A stretch of 34,793 bases of DNA, taken from an uncultured Nitrosomonas sp. (GTDB lineage Bacteria > Pseudomonadota > Gammaproteobacteria > Burkholderiales > Nitrosomonadaceae). Position numbers and translations under genes: made by a program. A model generated the notes under the pieces. It was given only the letters and a program-made list of their open reading frames with translations, had not been told where the DNA came from and ran no database searches. The stretch covers positions 1 through 34,793 of the forward strand of contig CADEDJ010000034.1 of NCBI GenBank assembly GCA_902826055.1. The letters run 5' to 3'. Position 1 is the stretch's first letter; every line of letters begins with the position of its first letter. Shown here in pieces: positions 17,637 to 25,388 of the stretch.

Positions 17637-17778
17637 TGTGGTAGATCATCCGCGAGCTGAATGAAACTTGTCAGGATTTTCGCAGACTTATTAAGGTAGG
17701 CTCGGTTGTATCTCAACAGTTGTTGCATTTCATTTAGTTCGCCGAGTTGCAAGTAATAATCTTTTGAATAGTCATGAA

Positions 17779-17784
17779 AAGGAG
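17779..17784 (+). promoter_or_regulatory. Ribosome binding site that sets the catalase start
   Basis: AAGGAG lies 6 bases before the ATG at 17791. A TTG nine codons further upstream is also in frame, but it would place this site inside the coding region and lacks its own ribosome site. Confidence 0.8.
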
Positions 17785-17790
17785 CGCATC

Positions 17791-19248
17791 ATGAGCGATA
17801 AAAAGAAACTCACCACCAATGCCGGTTGTCCGGTTGCCCACAATCAGAATGTCATGAGCGCCGGACCGCATGGCCCGCAACTGTTACAGGATGTCTGGTT
17901 CCTGGAGAAGTTGGCGCATTTCGATCGTGAAGTGATTCCTGAGCGGCGCATGCACGCGAAAGGCTCTGGTGCTTACGGTACCTTCACGGTCACGCAGGAT
18001 ATTACCGAATTTAGCCGTGCCAAGATTTTCTCAGTTATTGGTAAGAAAACCGATTTGTTTGCGCGCTTCACTACGGTGGCCGGAGAGCGTGGCGCGGCTG
18101 ATGCAGAACGCGACATTCGCGGTTTTGCCGTGAAATTCTATACCGATGAAGGCAATTGGGATTTGGTTGGCAATAACACGCCGGTATTCTTCCTGCGCGA
18201 TCCGCTGAAATTTCCCGATCTCAATCATGCCGTGAAACGCGATCCGCGCACCAATATGCGCAGTGCGAAAAACAACTGGGATTTCTGGACCTCGCTGCCG
18301 GAAGCTTTGCATCAAATCACCATCGTCATGAGCGATCGCGGCATTCCTGCTACCTATCGCCATATGCACGGTTTCGGCAGCCACACATTCAGCTTGATCA
18401 ATGCCAAAAATGAGCGCCACTGGGTCAAGTTTCACCTGAAGTCGCAGCAAGGCATCCGCAATTTAACCGATGCGGAAGCCGAAGCGTTGATTGGCAAGGA
18501 TCGTGAGAGCCATCAACGCGATTTGTACGAGAGCCTGGAAAAGGGCGACTTCCCGAAGTGGATGCTGTGCGTGCAGATCATGAGCGAAGCGGAAGCAGCC
18601 AGCGCTCCTTTCAATCTGTTTGATCTGACTAAAATCTGGCCGCATAAAAAATATCCCTTGCGCGAAGTCGGTGTGATGGAATTGAACCGTAATCCGGAAA
18701 ATTTCTTTGCCGAAGTCGAGCAGTCCGCGTTCAATCCCGCCAATATCGTGCCGGGAATCGGTTTTTCCCCGGATAAGATGTTGCAGGGGCGGCTGTTTGC
18801 ATACGGCGATGCGCAGCGCTATCGCTTAGGTGTGAACCACCATCTCATTCCCGTGAATGCGCCACGCTGCCCCGTGCATAGCTACCACCGCGATGGCGCG
18901 ATGCGGGTCGATGGTAATTTCGGCGGTACGCTTGGTTACGAACCAAATAGCATGGGCGAATGGCAAGAACAGCCGGAATTTGCAGAACCGCCACTCAGAT
19001 TAGATGGCGCGGCCGATCACTGGAATCACCGCGAAGACACCGATTATTATTCCCAGCCCGGCGCTTTGTTCCGCTTGATGACACCGGCGCAGCAACAGAT
19101 CCTGTTCGACAATACCGCGCGCTCGCTAAACGGTGTGCCGAAGGAGATCCAGATCCGCCATATCAGCCATTGCTTGAAAGCCGATCCGGCTTATGGCGCA
19201 GGTGTTGCCAAGGCACTGGATATTGCGTTGCACGAAGTTTCGCACTAG
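17791..19248 (+). CDS. katA: Monofunctional heme catalase (small subunit)
   Basis: A 485-residue heme catalase that converts hydrogen peroxide to water and oxygen. The distal catalytic histidine is H55 (RRMHAKGSG), the catalytic asparagine is N128 ([11 protein letters not shown]), and the proximal heme tyrosine is Y338 ([14 protein letters not shown]). The length without a C-terminal flavodoxin-like extension marks it as a small-subunit enzyme. There is no export signal, so it should be cytoplasmic. The start at 17791 is fixed by an AAGGAG ribosome site. It lies 154 bases after the RND permease and probably has its own promoter. No adjacent OxyR gene is seen. The gene symbol is assigned by family only. 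Confidence 0.95.
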   Translation: MSDKKKLTTNAGCPVAHNQNVMSAGPHGPQLLQDVWFLEKLAHFDREVIPERRMHAKGSGAYGTFTVTQDITEFSRAKIFSVIGKKTDLFARFTTVAGERGAADAERDIRGFAVKFYTDEGNWDLVGNNTPVFFLRDPLKFPDLNHAVKRDPRTNMRSAKNNWDFWTSLPEALHQITIVMSDRGIPATYRHMHGFGSHTFSLINAKNERHWVKFHLKSQQGIRNLTDAEAEALIGKDRESHQRDLYESLEKGDFPKWMLCVQIMSEAEAASAPFNLFDLTKIWPHKKYPLREVGVMELNRNPENFFAEVEQSAFNPANIVPGIGFSPDKMLQGRLFAYGDAQRYRLGVNHHLIPVNAPRCPVHSYHRDGAMRVDGNFGGTLGYEPNSMGEWQEQPEFAEPPLRLDGAADHWNHREDTDYYSQPGALFRLMTPAQQQILFDNTARSLNGVPKEIQIRHISHCLKADPAYGAGVAKALDIALHEVSH

Positions 19249-19267
19249 CAAATTTGTTGGTTTTCTT

Positions 19268-19293
19268 AATTTCCACTCTGAATAGTGGAAATT
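19268..19293 (+). terminator. Hairpin downstream of catalase, possible terminator
   Basis: A perfect 10-base stem (AATTTCCACT / AGTGGAAATT) with a 6-base loop lies 20 bases after the catalase stop. The following sequence is T-rich but has no clean T run, so it may be a weak terminator or an mRNA-stabilising hairpin. Confidence 0.4.
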
Positions 19294-19381
19294 TAATTAC
19301 GTTAGGGTTTAGTTTGTCCCAATCAGTTGTGTAAAAGGATATACCCATTTTTATTGAATTGCGAAATTTCATAGAGTAGGA

Positions 19382-20608
19382 TCAAGAGGTTTGTGGCGGT
19401 ACTTTTATCCATTCAACTGAGCACTCCCTAACTTTAGGATAATATCCTTCAGGATTACGGCAAAAATACCAATAGTTGCTTTTTTGCACGGCGACAGGTG
19501 GGCGCGGAGCGGGATTTTGTTGAATATAAGTGGGTGTTTGTGGAGCAAGAACCATCGGTGATGCCAATACCGGTGAGGTTATGACCCCTGCAGGATAGCC
19601 TCCTAATGGGTAATATCCGCCAAACCGACGATAAGGGCCAAAAGCATAATTGTTATAAAAACCGACACCCCCCCAATTACTATAAAAACCGAAGCTGTTA
19701 TAAGGTGAGAAACCCCAACCCCATCCTGGGCCGAATCCCCAACCCGGACCCCAGCCCCATCCAGGGCCAAATCCCCACCCTAAACCAAGACCTAACCCCA
19801 AGCCTAAACCAAATCCATCTAAGTGGTGATGGTGTCCATGGTGATGCCCCCCATCATTATGATGATGACCTGAAGCATCATTGTTGACAACATTCTGATC
19901 GGTTTGAACATTGTTTTGAATGTTAATATCTTGAGCTGATGCTCCGCTTTGAGCAACACCATCTGTTTGTGTTGGTTGAACAGCCCCTGCCGAATCAGTG
20001 GTATCGGCTGCTTGATTATCTTGGTTATCGGTGTTTTGCGCAGAAGTATCCGTTTGAGTAATTTCACTATCTTGTGCCGATGTGGCTTCAGGCGGTTGAT
20101 TATCTGAGGCTGTTAAACTATCTCCAGTTGGATCTTGCGTAACTTTTTCGTGTAGTGGAGATTCAGCGCTAGGATCAGGGTTATTATCGGTGAATCCAGA
20201 ATCGTTAGGTTGGCTTATTTCACCGGTTTGATTCATGTCATCCGCGAAATCAATATCATTTTGTTGATCTAGTACATCACCTGAGAAGGATGTGTCATTT
20301 GAATTGAAATCACTAGGATTGTAATCGCCACCTAAATCACTACCTTGATCATAATGATCAGCCGCATCAAAGCCACCACCGTCATAATAGCTGCCATCGA
20401 AGCCACCTGCATCATCGTAATAACCACCACCGTCGAAGCCTCCACCATCAAAACCTCCACCGTCGAAGCTTCCTCCATCAAAGCCTCCTCCATCAAAGCC
20501 CCCTCCGTCGAAGCCACCGCCATCTCCACCATCTTGAGCCCCAACTTGATTAACCAAGAAGAGTCCGCATATTGCGATTGCTATGCTTGTTAATTTAAAC
20601 TTTTTCAT
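19382..20608 (-). CDS. Exported Gly/His-rich repeat protein with C-terminal Cys motif
   Basis: A 408-residue protein with a Sec signal peptide (cleavage likely after VGA, about residue 24). It has five distinct zones. Residues ~28-62 are about six copies of a GGFDG pentapeptide. Residues ~63-100 are Tyr/Asp-rich. Residues ~100-246 are a disordered Asp/Asn/Gln/Thr-rich acidic region. Residues ~247-263 are a histidine-rich stretch with potential metal affinity. Residues ~264-301 are GLG repeats running into GWGxGPGWG repeats. A Tyr/Gly/Pro-rich region leads to the closing motif YWYFCRNPEGYYPKVRECS. A similar C-terminal 'YWYYC..P.GYYP.V..C' motif is found on many poorly characterised exported proteobacterial proteins. 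It probably sits in the periplasm or on the cell surface. A structural or metal-binding role is inference. Confidence 0.85.
   Translation of the reverse strand: MKKFKLTSIAIAICGLFLVNQVGAQDGGDGGGFDGGGFDGGGFDGGSFDGGGFDGGGFDGGGYYDDAGGFDGSYYDGGGFDAADHYDQGSDLGGDYNPSDFNSNDTSFSGDVLDQQNDIDFADDMNQTGEISQPNDSGFTDNNPDPSAESPLHEKVTQDPTGDSLTASDNQPPEATSAQDSEITQTDTSAQNTDNQDNQAADTTDSAGAVQPTQTDGVAQSGASAQDINIQNNVQTDQNVVNNDASGHHHNDGGHHHGHHHHLDGFGLGLGLGLGLGWGFGPGWGWGPGWGFGPGWGWGFSPYNSFGFYSNWGGVGFYNNYAFGPYRRFGGYYPLGGYPAGVITSPVLASPMVLAPQTPTYIQQNPAPRPPVAVQKSNYWYFCRNPEGYYPKVRECSVEWIKVPPQTS
20426..20521 (-). repeat. Tandem 15-bp repeats encoding GGFDG units
   Basis: About six imperfect copies of a 15-base unit inside the Gly/His-rich gene. 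Copies differ mostly at third codon positions (CCA/CCG/CCT/CCC on the plus strand), while the encoded pentapeptide stays constant apart from one Gly-to-Ser change. That pattern suggests selection on the protein sequence rather than very recent slippage. Confidence 0.8.
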
Positions 20609-21083
20609 GATTACCCTCTATCTGCAATCTGTTAGATATTTATTGTCATCATATCGACAAGAATCTGAACAAATACTGAATGGGGAATAGTTTTGCGCCA
20701 ATAATCATTCATTCGAGTATATCAATCGACAGGTTTATAATTCGTCGATATTTTTGTTCTTGCGTTTAAATATAAATTGCTATTGTTAATGATAGCTAAA
20801 TCGATCTTCTATAAAGTGCTTGTCAACCAATAGAAACATTATCTATGGATTTGTTCAAACCCATTGCAAAATTCTCAGGTAACGTGTTTGCATTTTTAAT
20901 AAATTGTTCGCATGAACTCAGTAAAATCATACTCATTGGAGGTTGTTGCCTCATCTAAATTCACACGACCTAAAAGGGAAGATTATCCTTTTTGTGCAAC
21001 TAATCTTCGCTGCTATCGATACCATTACCGCCCACTGCGGCTCATAATTCCCTTGAGGGTAGAACAAGCACAAGCCGGGTAGT
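20609..21083. other. Intergenic region between the repeat protein and the AraC-type regulator
   Basis: 475 bases containing the promoter region of the Gly/His-rich gene and the 3' region of the regulator gene. A short A/T-flanked hairpin (AAAAGG / CCTTTT, about 20972-20992) has a 9-base loop and is too weak to call. A 37-codon plus-strand frame at 20845 lacks a ribosome site. No gene is supported. Confidence 0.5.
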
Positions 21084-21866
21084 TTATTTCTTTTGGTAAT
21101 TCGATGGTGCCATACCCACATAACGGCGAAACAAGCGATAAAAGCTGGATGTATCAGTAAATCCGCTTAATTGAGCGACATCCGTAATCGTTATTTTAGG
21201 ATTACGAAGAAATTCCTTGGCTTGCGTGATACGGTGTTGAATGAGAAATTCGCGAAAAGTCATGTTATGTTCACTGTGAAAAATTCTACTAAAAGTAAAA
21301 ACACTCATGCCGCAAATTGATGCCACTTCTCTCTCAGTAATTTTTTTGTGGAAATGTCTTTCCACGTGGTTGATTGCTAAAGTTGTACGTTTTGACGTCA
21401 GCGGTTTTGAGAAGAAATGAAATTCTTGAGGAATTTGGTAAGACCTGAGGAGATTAATTCGTGCTTTGGAATGACCGGGTTTGAATAAAGTAGAAAGTTG
21501 AATGATTTCATCAAGTATAAATTCGCATGTGAGTGGCTTGACGAGATAATTTCTGACACCCGTTCTAAATGCCCAAACTGCAAGATTTTCGCTGTGCTGA
21601 AGCGTCAGCATGATGACCGGAATATTGGAATGATTGAATCGAATCTGTCTGAGTAATTGTAAGTCCGCCAAATCAGGAAAGTCATAATCGAAACAAATGA
21701 GATTTGGCTGATTGGCTGCAATTATACCTGCGACATGATTTTTATCGGTGGCCTCACGCATTGTATGAATTGTAATTTTTTTATTTTTATCGGCATCAAT
21801 TCGCTGCGCATTTTCCCTATTTTTACATAGCGCTATCCATATTATCTTGGTATTCCGGTCATTCAC
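21084..21866 (-). CDS. Atypical receiver domain fused to AraC-type DNA-binding domain
   Basis: A 260-residue regulator. Residues ~6-125 have the receiver fold: PNLICFDYDFPD places D60 at the phosphoacceptor position, and VRNYLVKPL supplies the conserved lysine. The acidic pair normally found after the first beta strand is missing; the strand reads IIWIALCKNRE. Residues ~160-258 form an AraC/XylS-type double helix-turn-helix, with EREVASICGMSVFTFSRIF and ITDVAQLSGFTDTSSFYRLF and the closing GMAPSNYQKK. The start is GTG with a GGGAG ribosome site 9 bases upstream. Without the acidic pocket, magnesium-dependent phosphorylation is doubtful, so it may respond to another signal. No sensor kinase is adjacent. 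Its neighbours, the Gly/His-rich gene and the CopD fusion on the same strand, are possible targets. Confidence 0.9.
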   Translation of the reverse strand: MNDRNTKIIWIALCKNRENAQRIDADKNKKITIHTMREATDKNHVAGIIAANQPNLICFDYDFPDLADLQLLRQIRFNHSNIPVIMLTLQHSENLAVWAFRTGVRNYLVKPLTCEFILDEIIQLSTLFKPGHSKARINLLRSYQIPQEFHFFSKPLTSKRTTLAINHVERHFHKKITEREVASICGMSVFTFSRIFHSEHNMTFREFLIQHRITQAKEFLRNPKITITDVAQLSGFTDTSSFYRLFRRYVGMAPSNYQKK

Positions 21867-21975
21867 TTCACAGTACTCCCGTGATTGTAACTACTTGAAA
21901 TACTATTCAATCATTTATTGCTGATATAACAATTATGTTTCTAAGATAGGCAAAAACCAATAACTGATTAAATAT

Positions 21976-22004
21976 AAAAAAGTATTCCACTAAAAAGGTG
22001 GAAT
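21976..22004 (-). terminator. Intrinsic terminator of the CopD fusion gene
   Basis: On the minus strand, a 7-base stem (ATTCCAC / GTGGAAT) with a 7-base loop is followed two bases later by TTTTTT. The hairpin begins at the last base of the TGA stop codon, an unusually tight placement. Confidence 0.7.
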
Positions 22005-24019
22005 CAATGAGCATGCTCGCCAGGTGGCGGCATGATTTCTCCTTCCTGGTTGAGTTGTGTCAGTTGCGACGTTAAGGCACCGATATTTTGCCAGCCAAAT
22101 CCTTCAAACTGGGCAACCCAACGGGCGCGTAAGTATCCGAAACGATCGGTTATAAATTCCATGTGACCGGGAAACATGCCTTTACCCGATAGATCCGGGA
22201 CGGTCCGGACGCGCCGGTACAACCAGTAGCTGTCTTTAATTTCAGACCAACCTTCAGTAACGACCGGAAAGGGAACGATGCTCATCACTTGCTGCAGTTC
22301 TTCTGCGCTCAGGGCATGATTAGGTACAGCTAGAATTTCAGTATCGAGGGCCTTGATTTTGTCATAGACGGCGGCTAATTGAAAAAAACGTTCTTTGGAG
22401 CGTGGCCATGAAAATAACACCAGCAGGACATTTTTTTGTAGACGGAAGTCTTTTAAATTGCCGCTGGAGCCGTCGGTTGCTGCATAGTTAAACACTGGGG
22501 ATGCAATGGCAGGCATTTCAGGAACAATCATGCTGCCAAGCAAGCGTGCGTCAAAACCGCGCGATAGTGCGTGGAGAAAGTTAATGAGATCCCAACGATC
22601 TTCTTCAGACAACATTGCAGAAAAACCTGGCATAGTGGTGCCTGAAATGCCGTGAGATAACCAGTGAAAAACATTGCCAACGGTGTATTTTGCTGTATGC
22701 GGTTCGGTTAATAAGTCAGTTGGATCTTTCGTGTCGGGATCGGGAATTACTCCTGTACCTTTACCTTGCGGGCCATGACAATTGACACATTGCGCGGTAA
22801 ACAATTGCAGACCGTTGGATATGGACACAGCGTCGAACGGCACAGTGGGTTTCAAATAAGTTTCAGGGTATGCCTCAATGGCTAATGGTGGCAACGCTAT
22901 AGCCATTGAGCTTATGCTCAGCATGACTGGAACAAGAATTTTTTTCATTTTGTTCCAGTTGTTTCTTATTCCTAACCAAATCGTACTGAGCGCAATAACA
23001 AACAGTGCAGCGCCTAACCAAACCATTTGCTGAACATTGGGTTGTTCCCAAGTGGCATCAATCGAAAAACGAAACGGATAAGGCCAGTTTTCGATCATAG
23101 TATGTTTGGCGGGCAGGGTGTTGGCTAATATCGTTGCAATGAATACCAGCAACAATGCAAGATAAAATTCTATGCCGACCCATTTTTTTAAGTGGCTAGC
23201 CGTTTCATATTGCTGACAAGCTGCTTGCGAAAACCGCGGAAGCCATTTAAATCGCACCTGAGATGCAATGATTAAAATGACTGACAAAATGATTAATTTG
23301 GTGATCAATAACCAGCCATAAGTGCTGGAAACCAGCGTATGGTAAAAAGTTTCAACCAGCCGGTCGGTTACAATCAATCCCGTGACGGCCAAAAGTATCA
23401 TTGCAGGCAATGCGATTGTTGAAAACAGCTTCAGATAGGCAGCGTGCGAATTAGTCGTATTGTCTGAGCCTTTGCTGTTGCTGACAATAATGTACAAAAA
23501 AGCCGGTAATGCACCAAACCACACGCCAGCCAATAAGATATGCAACGCATAAGGAGCTACTGCAATAAACGACATTTCATCGGCGCTGGAGTGACTCATC
23601 AAAGTGCCTGCTATCAACGGAAGCGAAGCAAGAAGTGCACATAGAAAATAATGCCATCGTTTGCGACTTACGCGCCGCATCGTCAGTACTGCGATCAATA
23701 ACAGGACTGCCAACACAATGCGTGCAAGCAAAATATGTCCTATTTGAGTTTGTTGAATAATTTCTATCCACTCTCCCGGGTTCCAGGCATTGCTTGCTAT
23801 ACCCGTGGCTTCACCTGTGGTGGTAGCTAAAACACCGAATAGCCCAAGCAGCACAAGGCCTGCCAGCCAGGGCAAATATCGTTCCATCCGAATAACCCAG
23901 GAAGCTTGGAATAAAGCATTGTGTTGCCCAATCAGAGCAAGAAAAAAACAGCTTCCGAAAAGGATTAAGTTGGCGGCCAGTTGTGACCCCCGTGTCAATG
24001 CAGCAATGATTTCAATCAT
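22004..24019 (-). CDS. CopD-like membrane domain fused to cytochrome c and a thioredoxin-like domain
   Basis: A 671-residue three-part protein. Residues 1-~300 contain about eight helices with a CopD copper-resistance type layout (HILLARIVLAVLLLIAVL, ALHILLAGVWFGALPAFL), and a further helix lies near 325-350. A short region then carries a cytochrome c domain with the heme motif CVNCH (C411, C414, H415) and a likely distal Met in GTTMPGFSAML. The last ~180 residues resemble the SCO/AhpC/thioredoxin fold (NVLLVLFSWPRSKERFFQLA ... VTEGWSEIKDSYWLYRRV) but contain no cysteine at all, so redox catalysis of the usual kind is excluded. The protein ends in a Pro/His tail. The likely role is periplasmic copper handling or electron transfer linked to copper; this is inference. 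No CopC gene is adjacent. Confidence 0.88.
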   Translation of the reverse strand: MIEIIAALTRGSQLAANLILFGSCFFLALIGQHNALFQASWVIRMERYLPWLAGLVLLGLFGVLATTTGEATGIASNAWNPGEWIEIIQQTQIGHILLARIVLAVLLLIAVLTMRRVSRKRWHYFLCALLASLPLIAGTLMSHSSADEMSFIAVAPYALHILLAGVWFGALPAFLYIIVSNSKGSDNTTNSHAAYLKLFSTIALPAMILLAVTGLIVTDRLVETFYHTLVSSTYGWLLITKLIILSVILIIASQVRFKWLPRFSQAACQQYETASHLKKWVGIEFYLALLLVFIATILANTLPAKHTMIENWPYPFRFSIDATWEQPNVQQMVWLGAALFVIALSTIWLGIRNNWNKMKKILVPVMLSISSMAIALPPLAIEAYPETYLKPTVPFDAVSISNGLQLFTAQCVNCHGPQGKGTGVIPDPDTKDPTDLLTEPHTAKYTVGNVFHWLSHGISGTTMPGFSAMLSEEDRWDLINFLHALSRGFDARLLGSMIVPEMPAIASPVFNYAATDGSSGNLKDFRLQKNVLLVLFSWPRSKERFFQLAAVYDKIKALDTEILAVPNHALSAEELQQVMSIVPFPVVTEGWSEIKDSYWLYRRVRTVPDLSGKGMFPGHMEFITDRFGYLRARWVAQFEGFGWQNIGALTSQLTQLNQEGEIMPPPGEHAH

Positions 24020-24222
24020 GGTTTTGTGATAAAGAGGTTTGGATTATTTTGATAAACATAGTGCAGCAAATTGCTGTAGATGGTTACTTGCTAATAGTCA
24101 ATCTGAAAATTTCAAGATCCAATAAAAATTGATGTGTTATTTTACCTTGAGTTATGGGATATTCAAATTTGCTTGCCCAGAGGCGTTACACCCACAATAT
24201 GGTATTGCGATAAGGAGGAAAA

Positions 24223-24921
24223 ATGAAAAGAGTACTGATTACCGGCGCCAATCGTGGCATAGGACTTGAATTTGTACGACAGTACGCCAATGAAGGATGG
24301 CAAGTTTTTGCCTGTTGCCGCAATCCCGTTGCAGCGGAAGCATTGAATCGTTTAGCAAGCGAGTATCCTGATCAAATCAATATCCATAAATTAGATGTCG
24401 CAGATCATGCGCAGATCGAACAATTGGCGCAAGAACTTTCGGTGCACGCGATAGATTTACTGATTAACAATGCCGGTGTTTATCCGCCAGATCGGGGCGA
24501 TCAGTTTGGTGCCACTGATTACGCCGCTTGGAATTATGCCCTTGCTGTCAATACCATGGCACCGCTTAAAATGACAGAAGCTTTTATCCTGCACATTGCT
24601 AGAAGTGAACTTAAAACCCTTATCACCATTACCAGCAAAATGGGCAGCATTGCCGATAATCGCGGCGGCGGGAGCTATATTTATCGTTCCAGTAAAGCGG
24701 CGGTTAATAGTGTGATGAAAAGTCTGTCGATTGATCTGAATGCAAGACAAATTACTGCAGTGTTGTTGCACCCAGGGTGGGTGAGGACCGATATGGGCGG
24801 CCCCAACGGATTGATTTCGGCCCAGCAGAGTGTGACTGGCATGCGGAGAGTTATTGATGATTTGAGATTTGAAGATTCCGGCAAATTTTTTGCATTTGAT
24901 GGACAAGAAGTGCCTTGGTAG
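24223..24921 (+). CDS. Short-chain dehydrogenase/reductase (SDR family)
   Basis: A 232-residue classical SDR. The Rossmann cofactor loop is TGANRGIG (residues 7-14), the structural NNAG is at residues 82-85, and the catalytic set is S138, Y154 and K158 (YRSSK). An arginine in the second strand region (CCRNP) suggests NADPH preference. The order and length resemble the C-factor/carbonyl-reductase-like SDR subgroup found in many proteobacteria, for which the substrate is usually unknown. A very strong ribosome site (AAGGAGG) precedes the ATG. It is divergent from the CopD fusion gene with about 200 bases between them, and no gene follows on the same strand for several kilobases. Confidence 0.93.
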   Translation: MKRVLITGANRGIGLEFVRQYANEGWQVFACCRNPVAAEALNRLASEYPDQINIHKLDVADHAQIEQLAQELSVHAIDLLINNAGVYPPDRGDQFGATDYAAWNYALAVNTMAPLKMTEAFILHIARSELKTLITITSKMGSIADNRGGGSYIYRSSKAAVNSVMKSLSIDLNARQITAVLLHPGWVRTDMGGPNGLISAQQSVTGMRRVIDDLRFEDSGKFFAFDGQEVPW

Positions 24922-25388
24922 ATACTGATCGAATGATTAGCTGCCATCAATTACGTATTGATTTTCTACTGGATGAAACGAAATGAAGTTGTTATTAGCG
25001 TTCAATTTGTATTAGCCCCGACGGCCTGTTGAAAAACTTCCTAATAGTACTTTGAGTTGCTAATAAAATCGAAGCGTCACTTCGACCGCCGATAACGTTC
25101 AAGGCAAAGGCAGGTCGCGCAAGCCCAATGAATTCGGTGTTAAAGCTTGCATCGTTGCTACGCAAAAGGAACCATATATCAACATGGCTGCGTGAATTTT
25201 GCAGAAACGACAAACTGACCATTGGAAATCCGCTTTTACCAATAATCTGAATTGTTTTTTGGCAACGTATAGAGGGAACGAGGGAATTAAATATGAGGAT
25301 TAAACAATCTGATCTTAAGTTATTGATAGATTATCTTTATTTTTATTGTAATTTATTTCATCGTTCTTCGGAGCGAGGTTTTTTTCGA
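24922..25388. other. Gene-free stretch between the SDR gene and priA
   Basis: 467 bases between two convergent genes. Apart from the insertion-sequence remnant described separately, I see no supported gene. A plus-strand frame from 25293 has a passable ribosome site but runs 100 bases into priA on the opposite strand and resembles nothing. Confidence 0.5.
25022..25195 (+). pseudogene. Decayed IS5-family-like transposase fragment with possible terminal repeat
   Basis: In the frame covering 25076-25195 the plus strand encodes NVQGKGRSRKPNEFGVKAC and then a stop. The core (KG+..R.P.EFGVK) matches a conserved stretch of IS5-family transposases, where a Gly-Lys-Gly/Ala segment precedes 'YEFGVK'. 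Just upstream, GGCCTGTTGAAAAACTTC (25023-25040) looks like the terminal inverted repeat of such elements, and part of it (GTTGAAAAAC) is also seen right after alkB near 10978. Only about 30 codons survive and there is no start codon, so this is a remnant. Confidence 0.4.

Noticed and set aside
20426..20521. Tandem repeats considered as a CRISPR array
   Set aside because: The 15-base units are directly adjacent without spacers and are in frame with a coding sequence that has a signal peptide.
20845..20958. 37-codon plus-strand frame starting MDLFKPIAKF with two cysteines near its end
   Set aside because: No ribosome site and no conservation evidence; AT-rich intergenic DNA gives such frames by chance.
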